A stretch of DNA of 6,137 bases from Lewinella sp039816955. GTDB taxonomy: Bacteria; Bacteroidota; Bacteroidia; Chitinophagales; Saprospiraceae. The notes below the pieces were generated by a model. It made no database searches, was not told where the DNA came from, and was given only the letters and a program-made list of their open reading frames with translations. The stretch spans positions 1 to 6,137 of the forward strand of contig JBCBWU010000313.1 of NCBI GenBank assembly GCA_039816955.1, written 5' to 3'. The stretch's first letter is position 1, and the number at the start of each line of letters is the position of its first letter. Shown one piece after another: positions 5,236 through 6,137 of the stretch. Position numbers and translations under genes: made by a program.

Positions 5236-6137
5236 ATGAATAAACTACTCACCCTCCTCTCTATTGTAGTACTTACCTGTAGTTTTGCTTCCGCGCAAAA
5301 CACCTTCAACAAGCAGTACTATTTCGAGGGTATCGCGGCCATTGGAAATGGTATCCATGTCACCGACAGTTGCTATTACATCTCTGGATTGGTAGCCGAC
5401 ACCATTGCCGGAGAGGTTTACGACGGATTGCTCCTGGGCAAGTTAAATCTTCAAGGAGAACTAGAAGAAACTTCATTATTTCTAGATACAATCTATGATT
5501 TTGAAAATTGGAGAACTCCTTTAATCTTTAATAACAGCTCGTTTATTTCTGTTGGGCTAGGTCGTGATTCAGTAGGTTACGGGTATTGGTTAAAGCTCAA
5601 TGAAAGCTTTGAAATTGTATCCGAGAAATACTTTCGAAGTTACTATCACCCTGATCGAAACTTCATTGTTCCTGTAGATTTCTTTATTGATTCAAACCAA
5701 GATACCTACATCGCAACAACAACAAGTTTTGAGGAGAGTAGCGGTATCATAAATATTAATATAGCCGTACTTAGACTAAATGAAGAAGGAGAAGAAGTAT
5801 GGTACTTACCCTATGGGGGGGGCTGGGTAGAGGATCCTTCCTGCATAGTACCAATACATGATTCACTTATTGTAATTGGTGGAGAAATTGGCAATTATAA
5901 TTACACGAATTTTGACCTTATTCTCCAATCCCAGATCATCGCCATAGATGCTGATGGACAGACTCAATGGGTATGGACTTCTTCGAACGAAGTAGAACAA
6001 GGTGCCAATGATATCCTAGTAGAAGACGACGGCAGCCTCATCGTAGCCAGCGGCCGGGGCTTTTTAGAAGACGTCAATGCCGGTACCCGGATCATTCTCT
6101 GGGATCGGGGCTTGGTTTTTAAGTTGGATGAAAATCA
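5236..6137 (+). CDS. Secreted beta-propeller-like protein, 3'-partial
   Basis: The ATG at 5236 opens a frame with no stop for 300 codons to the window edge. Residues 1-21 are a typical signal peptide: MNK, a hydrophobic core, then Ala-Ser-Ala-Gln with predicted cleavage before Asn22. Cys15 is not preceded by a good lipobox (LTC), so a lipoprotein is less likely. The mature part has a recurring pattern of a hydrophobic strand, an Asp/Asn-rich turn with Gly, then a strand often ending in Trp: GKLNLQGELEE (68-78), YWLKLNES (117-124), VLRLNEEGEEVW (178-189) and IAIDADGQTQWVW (235-247). This is the blade pattern of PQQ-like or related beta-propellers, which usually serve as binding scaffolds; no catalytic residues are evident. 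By analogy with its neighbour and such proteins in Bacteroidetes, a T9SS tail beyond the window is likely but not seen. Base composition changes sharply inside the gene. The start is chosen from the signal peptide; no Shine-Dalgarno site is visible. Confidence 0.75.
   Translation, partial: MNKLLTLLSIVVLTCSFASAQNTFNKQYYFEGIAAIGNGIHVTDSCYYISGLVADTIAGEVYDGLLLGKLNLQGELEETSLFLDTIYDFENWRTPLIFNNSSFISVGLGRDSVGYGYWLKLNESFEIVSEKYFRSYYHPDRNFIVPVDFFIDSNQDTYIATTTSFEESSGIININIAVLRLNEEGEEVWYLPYGGGWVEDPSCIVPIHDSLIVIGGEIGNYNYTNFDLILQSQIIAIDADGQTQWVWTSSNEVEQGANDILVEDDGSLIVASGRGFLEDVNAGTRIILWDRGLVFKLDEN
5815..5822 (+). repeat. G8 homopolymer inside the beta-propeller gene
   Basis: Eight consecutive G residues encode part of a Tyr-Gly-Gly-Gly-Trp segment (residues 193-197). 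The frame is intact with eight. Any change not divisible by three would truncate the exported protein. G tracts of this size are known slippage sites in phase-variable bacterial genes, but nothing here shows that this one varies. Confidence 0.5.

Overview
The window looks like part of a Bacteroidetes chromosome, probably from the Saprospiria (Lewinella-like). This is inferred from family features, not from a database match. Two adjacent genes encode secreted proteins whose signal peptides end in a Ser-Ala-Gln motif. One carries a C-terminal type IX secretion (T9SS) sorting domain, and recognisable Shine-Dalgarno sites are absent. All supported genes lie on the + strand.

Layout. (1) Positions 2-511 hold an unrecognised protein with two C-terminal membrane segments; its real start is probably left of the window. 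(2) Positions 575-820 encode most of an SCP2-type sterol/lipid-binding domain. Its N-terminal part is missing, and homology-like sequence runs back past the apparent GTG start to a stop at 548-550. (3) About 360 bases of AT-rich, apparently non-coding DNA with hairpins follow. (4) Positions 1184-5121 are best read as one large secreted-protease gene of about 1,310 codons. Its parts are a signal peptide, prodomain, S8 (subtilisin) catalytic domain, right-handed beta-helix, low-complexity linker, alpha-helical region and T9SS tail. The reading frame is broken twice: by a one-base frame problem in a T8 tract inside the signal peptide, and by a single in-frame TAA at 3673-3675. (5) A 114-base spacer contains two hairpins. 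(6) A second exported protein, probably a beta-propeller, starts at 5236 and runs off the right edge.

The two secreted proteins would probably cross the inner membrane by Sec. The protease would then use the T9SS to reach the surface or medium; the second probably does too, but its C-terminus is outside the window. No shared pathway is evident. The notable points are the lesions (a truncated SCP2 gene, a signal-peptide frameshift and a mid-gene stop) and sharp GC swings inside both secreted-protein genes, from about 27-28% to 60-62% between 60-base blocks counted by hand. These fit recombination among paralogous surface-protein genes and ongoing decay or phase variation, but sequencing error at the homopolymer and stop is not excluded. 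I found no CRISPR array, RNA gene, insertion sequence or defence system.
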